Shown piece by piece: positions 1-11,260 of a DNA stretch of 64,000 nt. Numbering within the stretch: the stretch's first letter is position 1; each line of letters starts with the position of its first letter. The stretch comes from Leucocoprinus leucothites (lineage: Eukaryota > Basidiomycota > Agaricomycetes > Agaricales > Agaricaceae): NCBI GenBank assembly GCA_013368445.1, contig JAACJO010000004.1:806001-870000 (forward strand), in the 5' to 3' direction. The notes below the pieces were generated by a model that saw only the letters and a program-made list of their open reading frames with translations, had not been told where the DNA came from and made no database searches. Made by a program: the position numbers and the translations under genes.

Positions 1-1964
1 TGCTTGTCGACATGACTCGGAAGTTGGAGAGGATAGCTGCGAATGTCCTACAGAGCTCAGCAGTAATGCGCAGATCGGACATTAGCTAGGGACCTTGGGT
101 CTATGTCAGAGACAAATTATTTATTAACAATTGTCGAATATACCAAACTTGTGGCAATTCTCAGAATTCCGTACGAAGTAGCAGATGGGAGCATTAAGTT
201 TAGTCATAAAGCTTGAAGAGTGCACAAACACGAGTCATAGTGCGGTAAGTATAGTATAGGACGCCTATGATTGTCATTGATCACAGCTCCAGTATGTGAC
301 AGGAGACTATGATCGATAATCGGGTTATGGCGACATCATCCAGATGATGTAGCATATGATTATATTAATCTTTCGACCTTATACTTAGGTAGGTTACTTC
401 CATCATTGAAGCTGACGATTTGGAGTGTTCAGTGATCCATGCAATGCTCCGATTAACCCTCAATACTCCCCGTCGTTTTCAAGGAATACCGGCAACTAGT
501 CTTCATTATCAACCGAGATCGGGCACAGGCACTACAGTCGGGACTCGGATCAAAACCGCACTTACCGCTTTGGGCGACGGTACGCTCAAAGGCTCGTTCG
601 GGTGGCCACATGCGCCGTCAAATACCCTCGTGAAGAAGTTAAGATGCAGGACAGCGCCCAAGCGTCCCCAGGGCGCCGCTGCGGAATACATGGCTGCCAT
701 ACGACTCCCCTCGGTACTAAAGCTAAACCTGGGCCGCGGCCAATTGTGCCGGACTAGATACATTGTCTCTTCGGGGCTTGATTATTTGTGACCACGCCCC
801 GGCCTGATAACAGAAGCATTCGATACGTCCGACAGAGAAAATGCTGTTGTGGTTCATGGTTGATCTCGCCGTGCTGAGGCCCCACCATCCGGCTCCGCGG
901 TATTCGCTGACAGGGAATTTCCGCACAGGTATGTTCATACTTCATTGTCCTAGCGGGTACACATATCTCAACCACTCACAAGTCCAAAAATTTTTCATCA
1001 GCTGATCTCTGAGGCCGCAAGTTGGCGGATTGACAGTCTCGATCGCGTAACATCTTTTGACTGACGTGCTTATTGTTCTACTTATGCAAACGATCTTCCA
1101 TTTTCGCGGTCCATGTTCGTGCATGTCTAATTTCTCCTCTTTCATTTACTCTTTGGCTCTAAAACCCAGATCTCAAGCTCATTATTTTGGTTGGTAGTAG
1201 ATCAAGTTGATTTACGTTCGGGCCCGGGCTGGGTGCTGTGGCTATGTTGCTCTCCTCGGTGGAGTCCATTAACATTGCTGTTCCAGGATCGACCTTGGAT
1301 GTCTCATTTGAGTCAAGAGCACTAGGCAGGTATCTGGTGTAATTCGACAGAGTCGGCGACAGACCTTGGCGGACCCATTTTCGTATCCAACGCTCTATGG
1401 CATAAACTCGAGTTTGATTGAGGTAGCAGCAAAAGTCGAGATTTTATGTTGCGGTCCTAAGTTTCCTGGTAGGGGCCGTCCGAAATAAAGGTTGACCGCC
1501 ATCATCCCGGGCGTGCAAGTTCGTGCATGAGAAATTGGCAAATCGGCCCCCAATACTCAAGTACTCAGCATTCGAATTCAAACTCGTTGATGCTCTCTAT
1601 CGCCCATAAAAACTCGAGGCACCTTGTTTATCCTCACGACAGGGAGGGTTTAGCATCGTTTCCCCGGTGCTGCCATATGTTTCAATGCAACTAGAAAGTT
1701 TGCCGAGTCATAGCCGAGTCTGCAGAGTTTCCTCGAACTGCAATGACATAGTGTCAAGTGCGCGCTATGAGCGACAGAAGTTTTTAACCTACTAGATTAA
1801 GAAGTCATCGTCAGATTGCTTTATGTTCTCGCGCGCCGAAAACCACACGTCGGGGAGCAAGGTGAACGTCGTAATAAATTCGGAACACGGGTAAAAGTGC
1901 CATGTTTTGCCTCCGTTGCTAGAAACCACCCGATGGTACGATTCTCAGAAAATGTACTGACATT
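1..1964. other. Left-edge region without a recognisable gene
   Basis: About 1.96 kb with only short open frames in all six frames. The longest, about 123 codons on + near 420-791, has no recognisable motif and no splice-compatible continuation. I see no RNA gene or repeat. It probably contains the promoter of the 7TM gene that follows and part of a larger spacer to the left. Confidence 0.5.
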
Positions 1965-1972
1965 TATAAAGG
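1965..1972 (+). promoter_or_regulatory. TATA box of the first 7TM gene
   Basis: The octamer TATAAAGG lies about 34-41 bases before the ATG at 2006. This spacing would give a very short 5' leader. It is the clearest TATA element in front of a gene in this window. Confidence 0.5.
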
Positions 1973-2005
1973 ACGGCTGAGTGAACTTAGATTTTACCCT
2001 CCTCG

Positions 2006-3209
2006 ATGCGCCTCCTTGATTTCTCAGACCCCGATTTCGTTCAACAGAGCGAGGGATACTGGTTTTTAGGCATCATCCTCGCGGGTGTTGACTATGGAAT
2101 CAACATCACCCTCCTCGTCATATGCGCCAATTTCCTCCGCCGCCGAATCCTTGAACACAGGAGGGACCGTTTGGACCCAGGTCAATACCGATGGGATGTC
2201 ATCTCACTGTGTTACGTGCTCGTCATGTTCGGGTTTGCAACATCGAGCATGGTACTGGAAATCCGAGTAACCGAAGACGCTTTTGTTGAGCTTCGAGATT
2301 TACCCGGTGGGCCGTCGTTTTATCTGTGTAAAAGGGTTTTTGGACGGATCACGACACTTCGGGCGGGATATGTAACTTTGGTCCTATGTCATTGCTGTGC
2401 GGAAGGATTACTGGTGAGCCGCCGGGTTTAGATTGTCCTTCCTTAGGATGGATAACTGATCCTATAATTGCAACTGGCAGATGTGGCGCTGCCTGATCAT
2501 TTATAGATCAACAACTGGCTGTTTCTGTCTGTATGGGCATCGCATTCCGCTTTGGTCATTGGTCATGATCTTCCCATCCGGTCTATTCGTAGCCTCATCA
2601 GGTGAGCAATTTTCATGAAAAAAAAAATCAAATGCTCACCTCCCGGCGATGGGTCTAATTTTGTGCTGCAATCTAGTTGCAGGAACAATCCTCATCATTC
2701 AGGTACTCGACTCTTCAAAGCTTCCACCCATCCTGGTATCGGCTCCTTGGATAGTGATCTGGGGAGCGATAGCCGTGGCTTCATCGTGGACCCTTACCGG
2801 TCTCATCATCGGTCGCATAATAGCATTTTGCTACGGAGCGCGAAAAACGACTGGCAGCAAAAGGTATTGTTTGAAGTATATAGGCATAGTGGCCATGCTT
2901 TTTGAATCAGCTGCATTGACGTCGTCATTCGCCTCGTATTTCATGGTGGCTCTCCTCGCAAAGTTCCCTTCATTGGCGATGATGCCTTTCTTGTTGACGC
3001 AGATTCAGGTGAGTACTACCCCTCAAATGATCGAGCATGGTGACCTAATCCATCACCTACAGGTTACCTCGCCTTTATTAACAATATATCATATAACGAG
3101 CGGCAAGATCGCTTCAAGAGACGTACAAACCTTAACGAACCTCAGATTTATAGACGTTCATACGGCTAACGCCGAGGCGGCTGGGTCCGGCAATGTAGTT
3201 GCCGGTTAA
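2006..3209 (+). CDS. Seven-transmembrane orphan protein (7TM-1)
   Basis: Four exons with introns at 2414-2480, 2602-2682 and 3009-3062; all junctions are GT..AG and keep the frame. The spliced protein is about 333 residues. Seven hydrophobic segments can be read: residues about 18-44, 65-88, 116-136, then four more across exons 2-4, with an N-terminus likely outside. The tail after the last segment is short (about 40 residues), ends Val-Ala-Gly and has no GPI or ER signal. The layout matches the orphan 7TM proteins common in Agaricomycetes; I cannot assign a ligand or transport role. A paralogue with the same architecture and a similarly placed start lies at 7392-8714, and a GMC oxidoreductase lies between them on the other strand. 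A receptor-like role is only an inference. Confidence 0.75.
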
Positions 3210-3361
3210 ACGCTGGAGAGATGTGGTGATTGCACTGCCGCGAATCGTTCTCGTCTGAGCCTTTCTCTTCATGTGTAGAATCCAAGGGACCTAGATCGCA
3301 AGTTTAGGTCACGGACAAATACTAGAACAATGATCATAAATAATCTTAAACTTTACACGAT

Positions 3362-6204
3362 TTATATAATTATGTTTTTAGTTGATTTGTATTCTGCTTT
3401 CATGTCATCTGCCAGTTTCTCGGCGATAACATAGCATCCACCAGCCTAGATCGAGCTATTCAACGTTCGGTCCGAAATGAGAATCGGTATTGTACGCACC
3501 GTGTGCCCAGAAATAATTTTTGGGAAAGTGGAAGCATCGCACACCCTCAAGCCGTTGATACCGTAAACCTTCAACTTATTATCTACGACACCGCCCTCTT
3601 CTCTGGGGGCCATCCTGCACGTTGATGTCGGATGGTAAACTGTTTCTACGCGGTCCTTAACCAGCTCTACAATCTCCGCGTCGGACTTAAGATGAAGCTG
3701 ATGATCAAGATCTTCACGGGTACTTGTGTGATCGAGATATCCAGCGAGGGGCTCGGCATGAGCAATGTCAAGGAGAGCTCGAACGCCACGAACAAGCTTC
3801 CACATATCCTCTGTATTTTGTAGGTAGCTGGGAAGGTAATTAGGTAATTGAATCATATCAGGAATTAGTGCTCACTTCGGGTTAACGCTCGGCAGCTGCC
3901 AGGGATCATTGGACTTGAGGAGGACAGCACCAGTGCTCATGGGTCTTTTTAATGGTTATGAGTGGACGAATTCTTGCGCATAAATGTTTCAGAGGGTACC
4001 TGACGAGGTAACAGTGAAGAGCGAAAGTATGAACATCGAACCAAATGGCACCGTGTTCCTGATTCCCAGTTTAATAAATCATTATTACTCGTAACAAAGG
4101 CATGCATACCTTATAGGCGAATGGTGTGGTGAAGAATTCTAGGTCGGGGCTGTCCTTGGCCGAAGTGCTATCTGTGAGTTGTTGTGGGTATTTCGAAGGA
4201 GGGAACAATTTGGGGTCATCTGAGCGGACAAAGGCGGCCGATTCACCAAACTATCCTTCCAGTGAGTTTAAGTTTTGCGAAGGAGCGAGTGACACTCACG
4301 TTGGTTGCCAAAGGGCCACCACTGCCAAAGGCAAAATAGCGCACCATGGCACTAATCAACTTGGCCGTATCTCCGAATGTTTTGGGCCTCATCCATTTAG
4401 CAGAAGCATTATGTTTATCCTTGAAATATAGGTCCACGACCGGGTGATCAACGAGATTTTGACCAACCATGGGATGGTCAAGTACAACGGGAACATTGTG
4501 GGATCGGAGATGCTCGGCCGGACCAACACCAGAAAGCATCAGAATCTAGCGGGAATTGGAGTCGATGTCGACAGACAAAACATCGGAAGACTCACATGAG
4601 GAGAATGAACAGCACCAGCACTTTGGTAGAATACTCATCAGAAGGGGCAGCAACTCATAGAAATGTGCATGATATTCACCTGAGGACAACGTCTCGCTTT
4701 GCCCTCGCCCGATACATCTGTCCATTCTTCTCCCTGGCAAACTCTACACCTACCGCATGAACTTCACCCTTCACCTCCTCGAAGATGATGCGACTCACTG
4801 TCGCGTTTGTAGCAACAGTGAGGTTCTTTCTCGCAAGGACATTAGGTGTCAGATATGCGGACTCTGAGGAAACACGCCGGTACTTGTCGTCCACATAAGT
4901 CACTGAAAGATTCGTCGGGACAAGGCTATAATTTTTTTTAGGAAACAACATACTGATCTATTATGCAGAATTCGATTTCAGTATTCTATTTCCTACATTG
5001 CAGATTTGACTCACTCGGCTGACACCCAGGGTACCTCGGGGTCCATTGAAATCCGGGGTGAAGGGAATACCAACACGAATACAACTCTTGATAAAAGCGG
5101 CGCTCGGCTTTGAAACGTAATTGTTGTAGCCAACTCGAACTGGTCCACTGTTGCCACGGGCAGATGCATCGACGAGAGGATAATCTGGATGAGGAATGTA
5201 CGTTTCATACTTATTGAAGTACCTTGAGACCAGTCAGTATGCGTGGATCTGGAGAAGGATACCAGGTAGAAACTTGCCGTCGTAAATTCTTCCAAGACCA
5301 CGACTCGTCGCCGATTACTCGGGCCCACTCATCAAAGTCGCCTGGTGCGCCGTATTGCGCCCTGTGAGATGACGTATGAGCAGATAGCCGGAGAAGAGGG
5401 GATAGAAGGACCCATACATCTGTGCATTGATGGATGAACCTGGAGAAATTTAGAATCACATGCACCGGCAAAGATAAAGGACTCACATCCGCCCAGCATT
5501 TTAGCTGCCTTTGGTTCAGCGAAAAGTTCATGAATGATGTTCGACACATACCACGAGGCCAAAAGTTCGTCTTCCCTCTCGCGAAAACTTGGGGTTCAGT
5601 TCTCAGCTTGTGAACATGTTCCGTGATGAAAAGTCTGCCGAACATAGAAGGTGTGCGGCTCTCAACAAGAGCTGTACCGCTAATAGCCATCAAATGTGTT
5701 TAGTCCCCCCGTTCGAGCTATTTGAGAGTTATAGAGGAGATTACATACCTCCCTCCTGCCTCAAGCAATAAGACGCGAATGTTTGTGTCCTCGCTTAGTC
5801 TTGCTGCGAGAGCACACCCTGACGTCCCTACATACCCAGATTTATCCTGTCCGTCATATATATCCACTTTTTGGATCGTACCTCCTCCAATAATTATGAC
5901 ATCGTAGGTATTCCAAGAATCCTTATTCTCGCTAGTGCTCCCTACCTGCGAGAGATATGAGACGAATACACCTGGTAGACATATTAGGATTAACCTTGCT
6001 CAAGTCCTCGACATAGTACCCTCCACGAGTCGCGCGCCTTGCGTTTTTGACACGCAAGTACTTGATGATAAAGGCAAGGAGTCCACCAGATACAAGAAGT
6101 AGCCGAGTTCGTGGGGAAAGGGATGATAGGTATTGGAGAACCGTGTCTACATGAGGGATGGAAGGAACAGATAGTGATCCAGCTAGTGTGCTTTGGATAG
6201 GCAT
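3362..6204 (-). CDS. Membrane-anchored GMC-family FAD oxidoreductase
   Basis: A glucose-methanol-choline oxidoreductase interrupted by about ten short introns. The N-terminus has a hydrophobic stretch (LLLVSGGLLAFIIKYL) that looks like a signal anchor rather than a cleaved signal. It is followed by the FAD Rossmann motif YDVIIIGGGTSG and then LLLEAGG. The GMC signature KMLGGCSSINAQMYG is assembled across an 18-base microexon at 5487-5504. The second GMC signature, SAGAVHSPHILMLSGVGP, is intact. Both C-terminal active-site histidines are present: the His of VYHPTSTCRM, and the His of SGHT just before the last intron (about 3445-3500). The last exon encodes AGGCYVIAEKLADDMK and stops at 3362. 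A reading that runs through the last intron loses this end. Substrate cannot be told; aryl-alcohol oxidase or choline-dehydrogenase-like activities are the usual candidates. Nothing looks broken. Confidence 0.88.
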
Positions 6205-7391
6205 GGCCGTTCAATAAGTTGAAATGAGAGGGCGCGTTAGGGGAGTGTGAATGTTTGCGCTGGTATGTGCTTTCTCTAGGAGGGACTGCAGGTGCTGGTA
6301 CGTGTTGAAGTTAAGGAACCAAGGCGATGTGCTGCGAGGTACCCATCGCGGATTCTATAAGGAATTAAGTCCGTTTTACATATGTGATTGAATGGATTCC
6401 GTGATATCTAAAAAGGTCCAGCTCGGAAACCCCCGTTTGTCCTCAGCAATATCCGTGAACTTCAAGCGACCAAATCTTTCATCCGATCCAAGAGACTGTT
6501 CCTTCACCATAGTTGATAACTTTAAGTTCAAGTGTCGATTCGCGCTTTTGGGAAAAAGGCTTGAAGAAGAAGCCCAGGCATGGCAAGGCGTGGGATAAGC
6601 GAGTTGATCAGACAGTGATGCGCTGGTGGTGTGATGCATGTGATAAAACTTGGAATGACGACAATAAGTTCAAGAACTCATTCCAATGCAACTCGCTGGG
6701 GCTATCATTTTGCAGTCGAAACTCGACAAATCTCTGCTTACACACGAAGTAGCAGTATCGACACGTGCCGCTGACCCTATCTTGCCCATCCGAACTCTGA
6801 TGACAGCAACGTCACTCCTTTTGCCCCCACAATGAGTTTGGCCTGACTAGCTAAAACACTAGTCCGACGCTACAGACATTGCACTATATTTTCGGCGTTT
6901 CGTAAGTCCTTTTCTACTGGTTGACCGAAGCTTTGTTGAACTACTTTTGGTCAAAGATACTCCGAGAAGGTCTCTCCAGGTCAACGATTTCAACTACAAT
7001 TTCCCGGTACATCGATGAAGATTAGCTACCTGCTAGTCCCAAATGTCAACGCTATTGCCATCGTTGTATTCGATCAAAATTCGACCTTGCACAGAAGTCG
7101 TTGGCGCTAAAGGGCTGAAACATGTTACAAACGGCCTTGGTATGAGCTGCGACAAAAATACACACAGGAGCATGGCGATACGGTTCATTGATTGTTATCT
7201 GATACAACCCTCTTTACGGGCCGTCGAGCAAACGTCTCTTTCTATCATGCTTGGAAGTGCCATGAAATACTTAGCCCTCGTCATTTCTCCGCACTAATTT
7301 AAAAGGAAGCCTCCCTAGCGCCGAAGCAAACATGCACCCTATAAACAAACCACCTGACCAGTCCTATAGTTCATTCTTCCGAATCCCCACC
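6205..7391. other. Spacer between the GMC and second 7TM gene
   Basis: About 1.2 kb serving as upstream region for two divergent genes. A 44-codon frame on - starting near 6513 (MVKEQSLGSDERFGRLKF...) has no recognised family and no splice partner. A weak TATA-like ATTTAAAAGG lies at 7297-7306. No RNA gene or repeat is seen. Confidence 0.45.
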
Positions 7392-8714
7392 ATGGCCCCC
7401 TCTTATATGTCAGAGAACCAATACATCAACGAAAAGTCATTTCTCTACGGTGCTTGCCTGGCTACTATCACATATGGTGTCGTCGCTACCATCTCAGGAA
7501 TTTGTCTCTCTGTCTTACGAGGGAAGCGAATACCCATCCGACATCGGCGTGCCCAGTTCTTTTATGTTTTGCTGTTGTTCACTTTGAGCACGCTTGGATT
7601 GGGTTTTCAAGTGAAGATTACTCAAGCTGGGTTTATCGAGCAAAGAGATTTTGATAAAGGAACTGCGGGATATGATGGTCCGGCTGCTTATCTTGGCAAG
7701 CGGTTTGATCATGCTACGGACCTTGAATTTAAAGGGTGGATGTCATGTCTTGTGATCACGAATTGGCTCTGTGATGGTATTCTGGTTAGTGGTCTCCACT
7801 CCTATGCTCAGTTTTGCATTGGTTTAACCGGTTCAATAGCTCTGGCGCTGTATGGTGCTATACCAGGATAACCGTTTCTGGCCGAAATTCTTCCGCTACT
7901 TACCTGCATGTCTGCTAACTGCCTCCTTTGGTAATTATCCCATCCATTCTCTCCAACCTACTACACAACTGATCATAAAAATAGTCAGTGGAATTCTTCA
8001 CCTCAAACAAATCACAGCACCTGATACTTCGTCATGGGCAACTGCAAACTTTCCCTTCAATTTTACGATTCTCTATGGCATCGTGGCGCTCTTGGTCAAC
8101 ATCACATTGACCACTTTGATTGCCACTCGGTTATACATCCACCGCCGACGAGCTGTACGAGCTCTCGGAAACCAACATGGATCGGAATTTACGAGTGTCA
8201 TCTCAATGTTAATCGAATCTGCGGTTCTTGTCGATATTTTCGTTATTGCTTTTTTAGTACCGTATGCCCTCCGACATTGGTTCTGTAATATCATCATCCA
8301 ACCTCTTATTCAAATCCAGGTAAGAAGTATCATCTATAATTTCTCGGTATCTAATTAACCAACTACAACGTATAGGCAATTGCACCCCTCCTTATAATCT
8401 ACCGTGTCGCACAAGGCAAAGCGTGGTCATCCTCGGCTCAACACGCTCACTCCAGCTCAAGCCAAAGTCGACGTACTCTTTCGGGTCTAGGGCTTGGTGC
8501 TGGTTCTGGGTTCGGTCATCACCGTCGAACGTCATCCGAAGTCCCGATCATACACATCAGCCAAAATAACAGTAGCAGCACCAGTCAAGGAGTATCCACA
8601 GCGGGTATGGAGTTGGATGGTCGTCAATTCGAATCGTCATCCTATGTTCCTTATTATCATTCCTTCCCTAGATCAACGTCTACACCGAAACTCGAGTCTG
8701 GAAATCTTATCTGA
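7392..8714 (+). CDS. Seven-transmembrane orphan protein (7TM-2), paralogue of 7TM-1
   Basis: Four exons joined at GT..AG introns near 7783-7831, 7932-7983 and 8320-8375. The ATG at 7392 is in a strong context (CACCATGG) and gives the same N-terminal length as 7TM-1; an in-frame ATG at 7332 would add 20 residues. The protein has seven hydrophobic segments, an Arg/His-rich loop after the second-last cluster (RLYIHRRRAVRALG), and, unlike 7TM-1, a cytoplasmic-type tail of about 115 residues rich in Ser and Gly that ends ...LESGNLI at 8714. The tail has many Ser/Thr and could be phosphorylated, which is an inference. It shares exon layout with 7TM-1, so the pair arose by duplication. Function unknown. 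Confidence 0.72.
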
Positions 8715-11260
8715 TTCTTCAATATCCCCGGGATATGGACGCGTGGAACGTGGATATGATTACGAACTTGTACCGACGAGCGGTGCTTAAGGGCGTGCGC
8801 GCGCGCGCTGAGGACGGGCTGAGAGGTGGTAGTGTTCGGTCGAGTCGGCTATGATGAGCGCCCTGATTTCCGAAATCGGCAGCATCAATAGCTTCGGGTC
8901 CAATAAAACGTTCAAAGAAGGCTGACGTATTGTCGATTCAGCTCTTTCAATGGTGCTTTCAACAAAGTTTCCAGTGCCCCCGACGTCATCACGCTTTATC
9001 TCTCGACTCCACTTGAAAGTTCAGAACATACACACATCCCTGGAGAAAATAACTCGACGAAAATCAGAGTAGCTCCACAATTTTGAGCACACTTATCTAC
9101 ACAAACTTGCAATGGAATTATACCCAATTCTGGATTTCGACGTATCATCAACATTCCCCTACATTTACGGCCATGAAATCGCCGTGTTTAGTAGCAAGCT
9201 CTCCTCTCCTTCTAATGTCTTTTTCTAGACTTCGGTCCTATTTGGTTATGGTATGATATCATTTAAGCTTTTCGGTTGTTGGGTTGTGAACATGTTTAAT
9301 ATTATTGGGTTCTGTTCTTGGCGTGGATGATCGATGACCTGTCCTTGAGATTAGATTGGTCAATCATGGAGACGTTTCGTTCCTGCACTTTGCTTGAGTC
9401 TGTTATCATCCTTGGAGCCCAGTCACGTACTGCGTTCTCGCAGTCCGATCCATGTCTGAGTGAGTACTTATATCCTCTACATACCGGCGGTGACGCCGCA
9501 GTAAGAAAGAACGGAGGTGCGTCAACACTTAGGCTATAGCCTATGTAAGGCTATGGTCTATGTAACTCCTTTCCTTCCGGGGAGTCTGGGCAAAGATAAT
9601 GAAAAAGGTCTCCCTACCCCGCACACATGACGTAGTGCGGGTTCGGCTAAGCACCAAGGGGGAACACTTGCCACCGTTATTGATTAGGGTTTTCAGTCAC
9701 CCCCGCATTGTGACCCTGTGAGTCAGGTTTATGCTCGGAATTGCCTGGGGTGTGATACCAGGATAGGATGGTGCTCATCGGCGGCGGACTTGGAATTTAT
9801 GACTATCCACTTGTCCACTTGTTGACTCGGCGGTGACAGTATCTTTGGGTCATCCAAACAATCTAAATATTTTTTGTTAAATGACTCTGAGCGCTGAGCA
9901 TTTATTCGGTGATTGTCAACGAAAGCTACACAGCCAAGTAGCCACGGTATCAGCGATGCGTATGTGGTTACACCTGGTGACGGTGACGTATGGAGGCTGG
10001 TTGACTGCTCAGCGCTCATGGAGATACGTGACTTGGGGATCCTGGAGGAACGACGGTTGACAGCGGCTGGAATTTGACAAATGTAACAAGCGAGAACCGA
10101 GAACCTGACGTTTTTTGGGGGAGGCGACATCAACGTATGTACGTTTGTTTGAATGCCGAATGCCGAGCGCGCAAGGGCTTACAGTCCTCGGGTAAGGCTC
10201 TAGGTTGGAATGGGTCGTCTGCGTAGAAATAATCCGACAGAAGCGAGGATTTATGATTTGTGGCGGTTGTTGATGTCGATGACATGTTTCGGCTAGTGGT
10301 GCTTGCAGTAGGCCAATATTTAGAGTGTCGTCATTGTGATTTGTATTTTATACAGCGAGAGAGACTCCGCTATTAAGGACACAAGATGAATCGGAAATGA
10401 AATAGCGTGCCCATGACAAAGCTCGGAGGCACGAATGTTAGTAAAGGGTTCTAGAGTACTCGGTTGGCCAGGGAATGGAATGGAATGTAGATGTTCATGA
10501 GCATCGCCCAGATGTGGAAATGAGCTTTAACGAGCTGTAAAGTCAACGACTCCCATGGGCTGTGTTTGCACAGTCAATTGCTCTAGCTAAATTTGAGTCA
10601 AGATGCTCCATGCATAATACTCTAGGCAAGGAGGATTTCCACAAAACCATGGAGATTCGCAAAGCAAGAAAAGCGAAGATCATGTAAACACATGACGATG
10701 ACGATGTTTGAGAAAAAGCGGAGTGGGTGTAAGGTGGGGCGACGGACCAACGGAGCAGGAAGGTGGCTGTGCCAAATGGCCCATTATGCGGGTCAGCTTG
10801 GCCGTGATGGGGAAACGGCGCACGGACGTCTGAGAAGGGAAGGCCATAAGTGGAGGCTGGGGGGCGTGGCGTGCGGGTAGATACACGAGGGGGCCACCGT
10901 GCAGAAGAGTCAGCAGGCCAGTGCTCGTAGAAACATGAGGAGGAACGAAAGAGGGTGACAGAATGAGTGACAACTCCTCTGATGGTTGCTTCGGCTGTAA
11001 ACCAGAGTAGAACTTTACTTTTCTTCTCTCCTCCACTCCACTCACTAGCTTTTCCGTCCCTCACAATACCTTCCCCGACGCCCGCCCGTAAATTCACTGC
11101 GCTGTTCGCCTTTAACCGCCGTCGTAAGAACACGCAAGTTGACAGCCCACCTTTACCTGTGCGGACGGCTCTTGCCCAGGGGGACGGTGTTATAAATAAT
11201 ACTTGTCCATCTCCAGACTTGCTTTCCTCCCCATCCCAACAGCCCCACACTCATCCTACC
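8715..11260. other. Long gene-poor spacer
   Basis: About 2.5 kb between the second 7TM gene and the RhoGAP gene. Open frames here are short or mirror other frames. A minus frame of 134 codons (9729-10133) and a minus frame of 235 codons (10543-11250) show no family motif. Near 9535-9568 the words CTATGTAA and GGCTATGG recur in an imperfect short repeat. Just 5' of the RhoGAP ATG the + strand is pyrimidine-rich, as in many fungal promoters. Confidence 0.45.

Noticed and set aside
420..791. Plus-strand frame of about 123 codons near the left edge
   Set aside because: No family motif, mixed composition and overlapping minus frames of similar length; no splice-compatible neighbours.
3446..3500. 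Reading of the GMC C-terminus straight through as HTVRTIPILISDRTLNSSI
   Set aside because: A GTGCGT..TCTAG intron here restores the conserved AGGCYVIAEKLADD end, so the straight reading is an intron.
10543..11250. Minus-strand frame of 235 codons
   Set aside because: It lies opposite the promoter and 5' leader of the RhoGAP gene, has no recognisable motif, and its openness fits C/T-biased promoter sequence.
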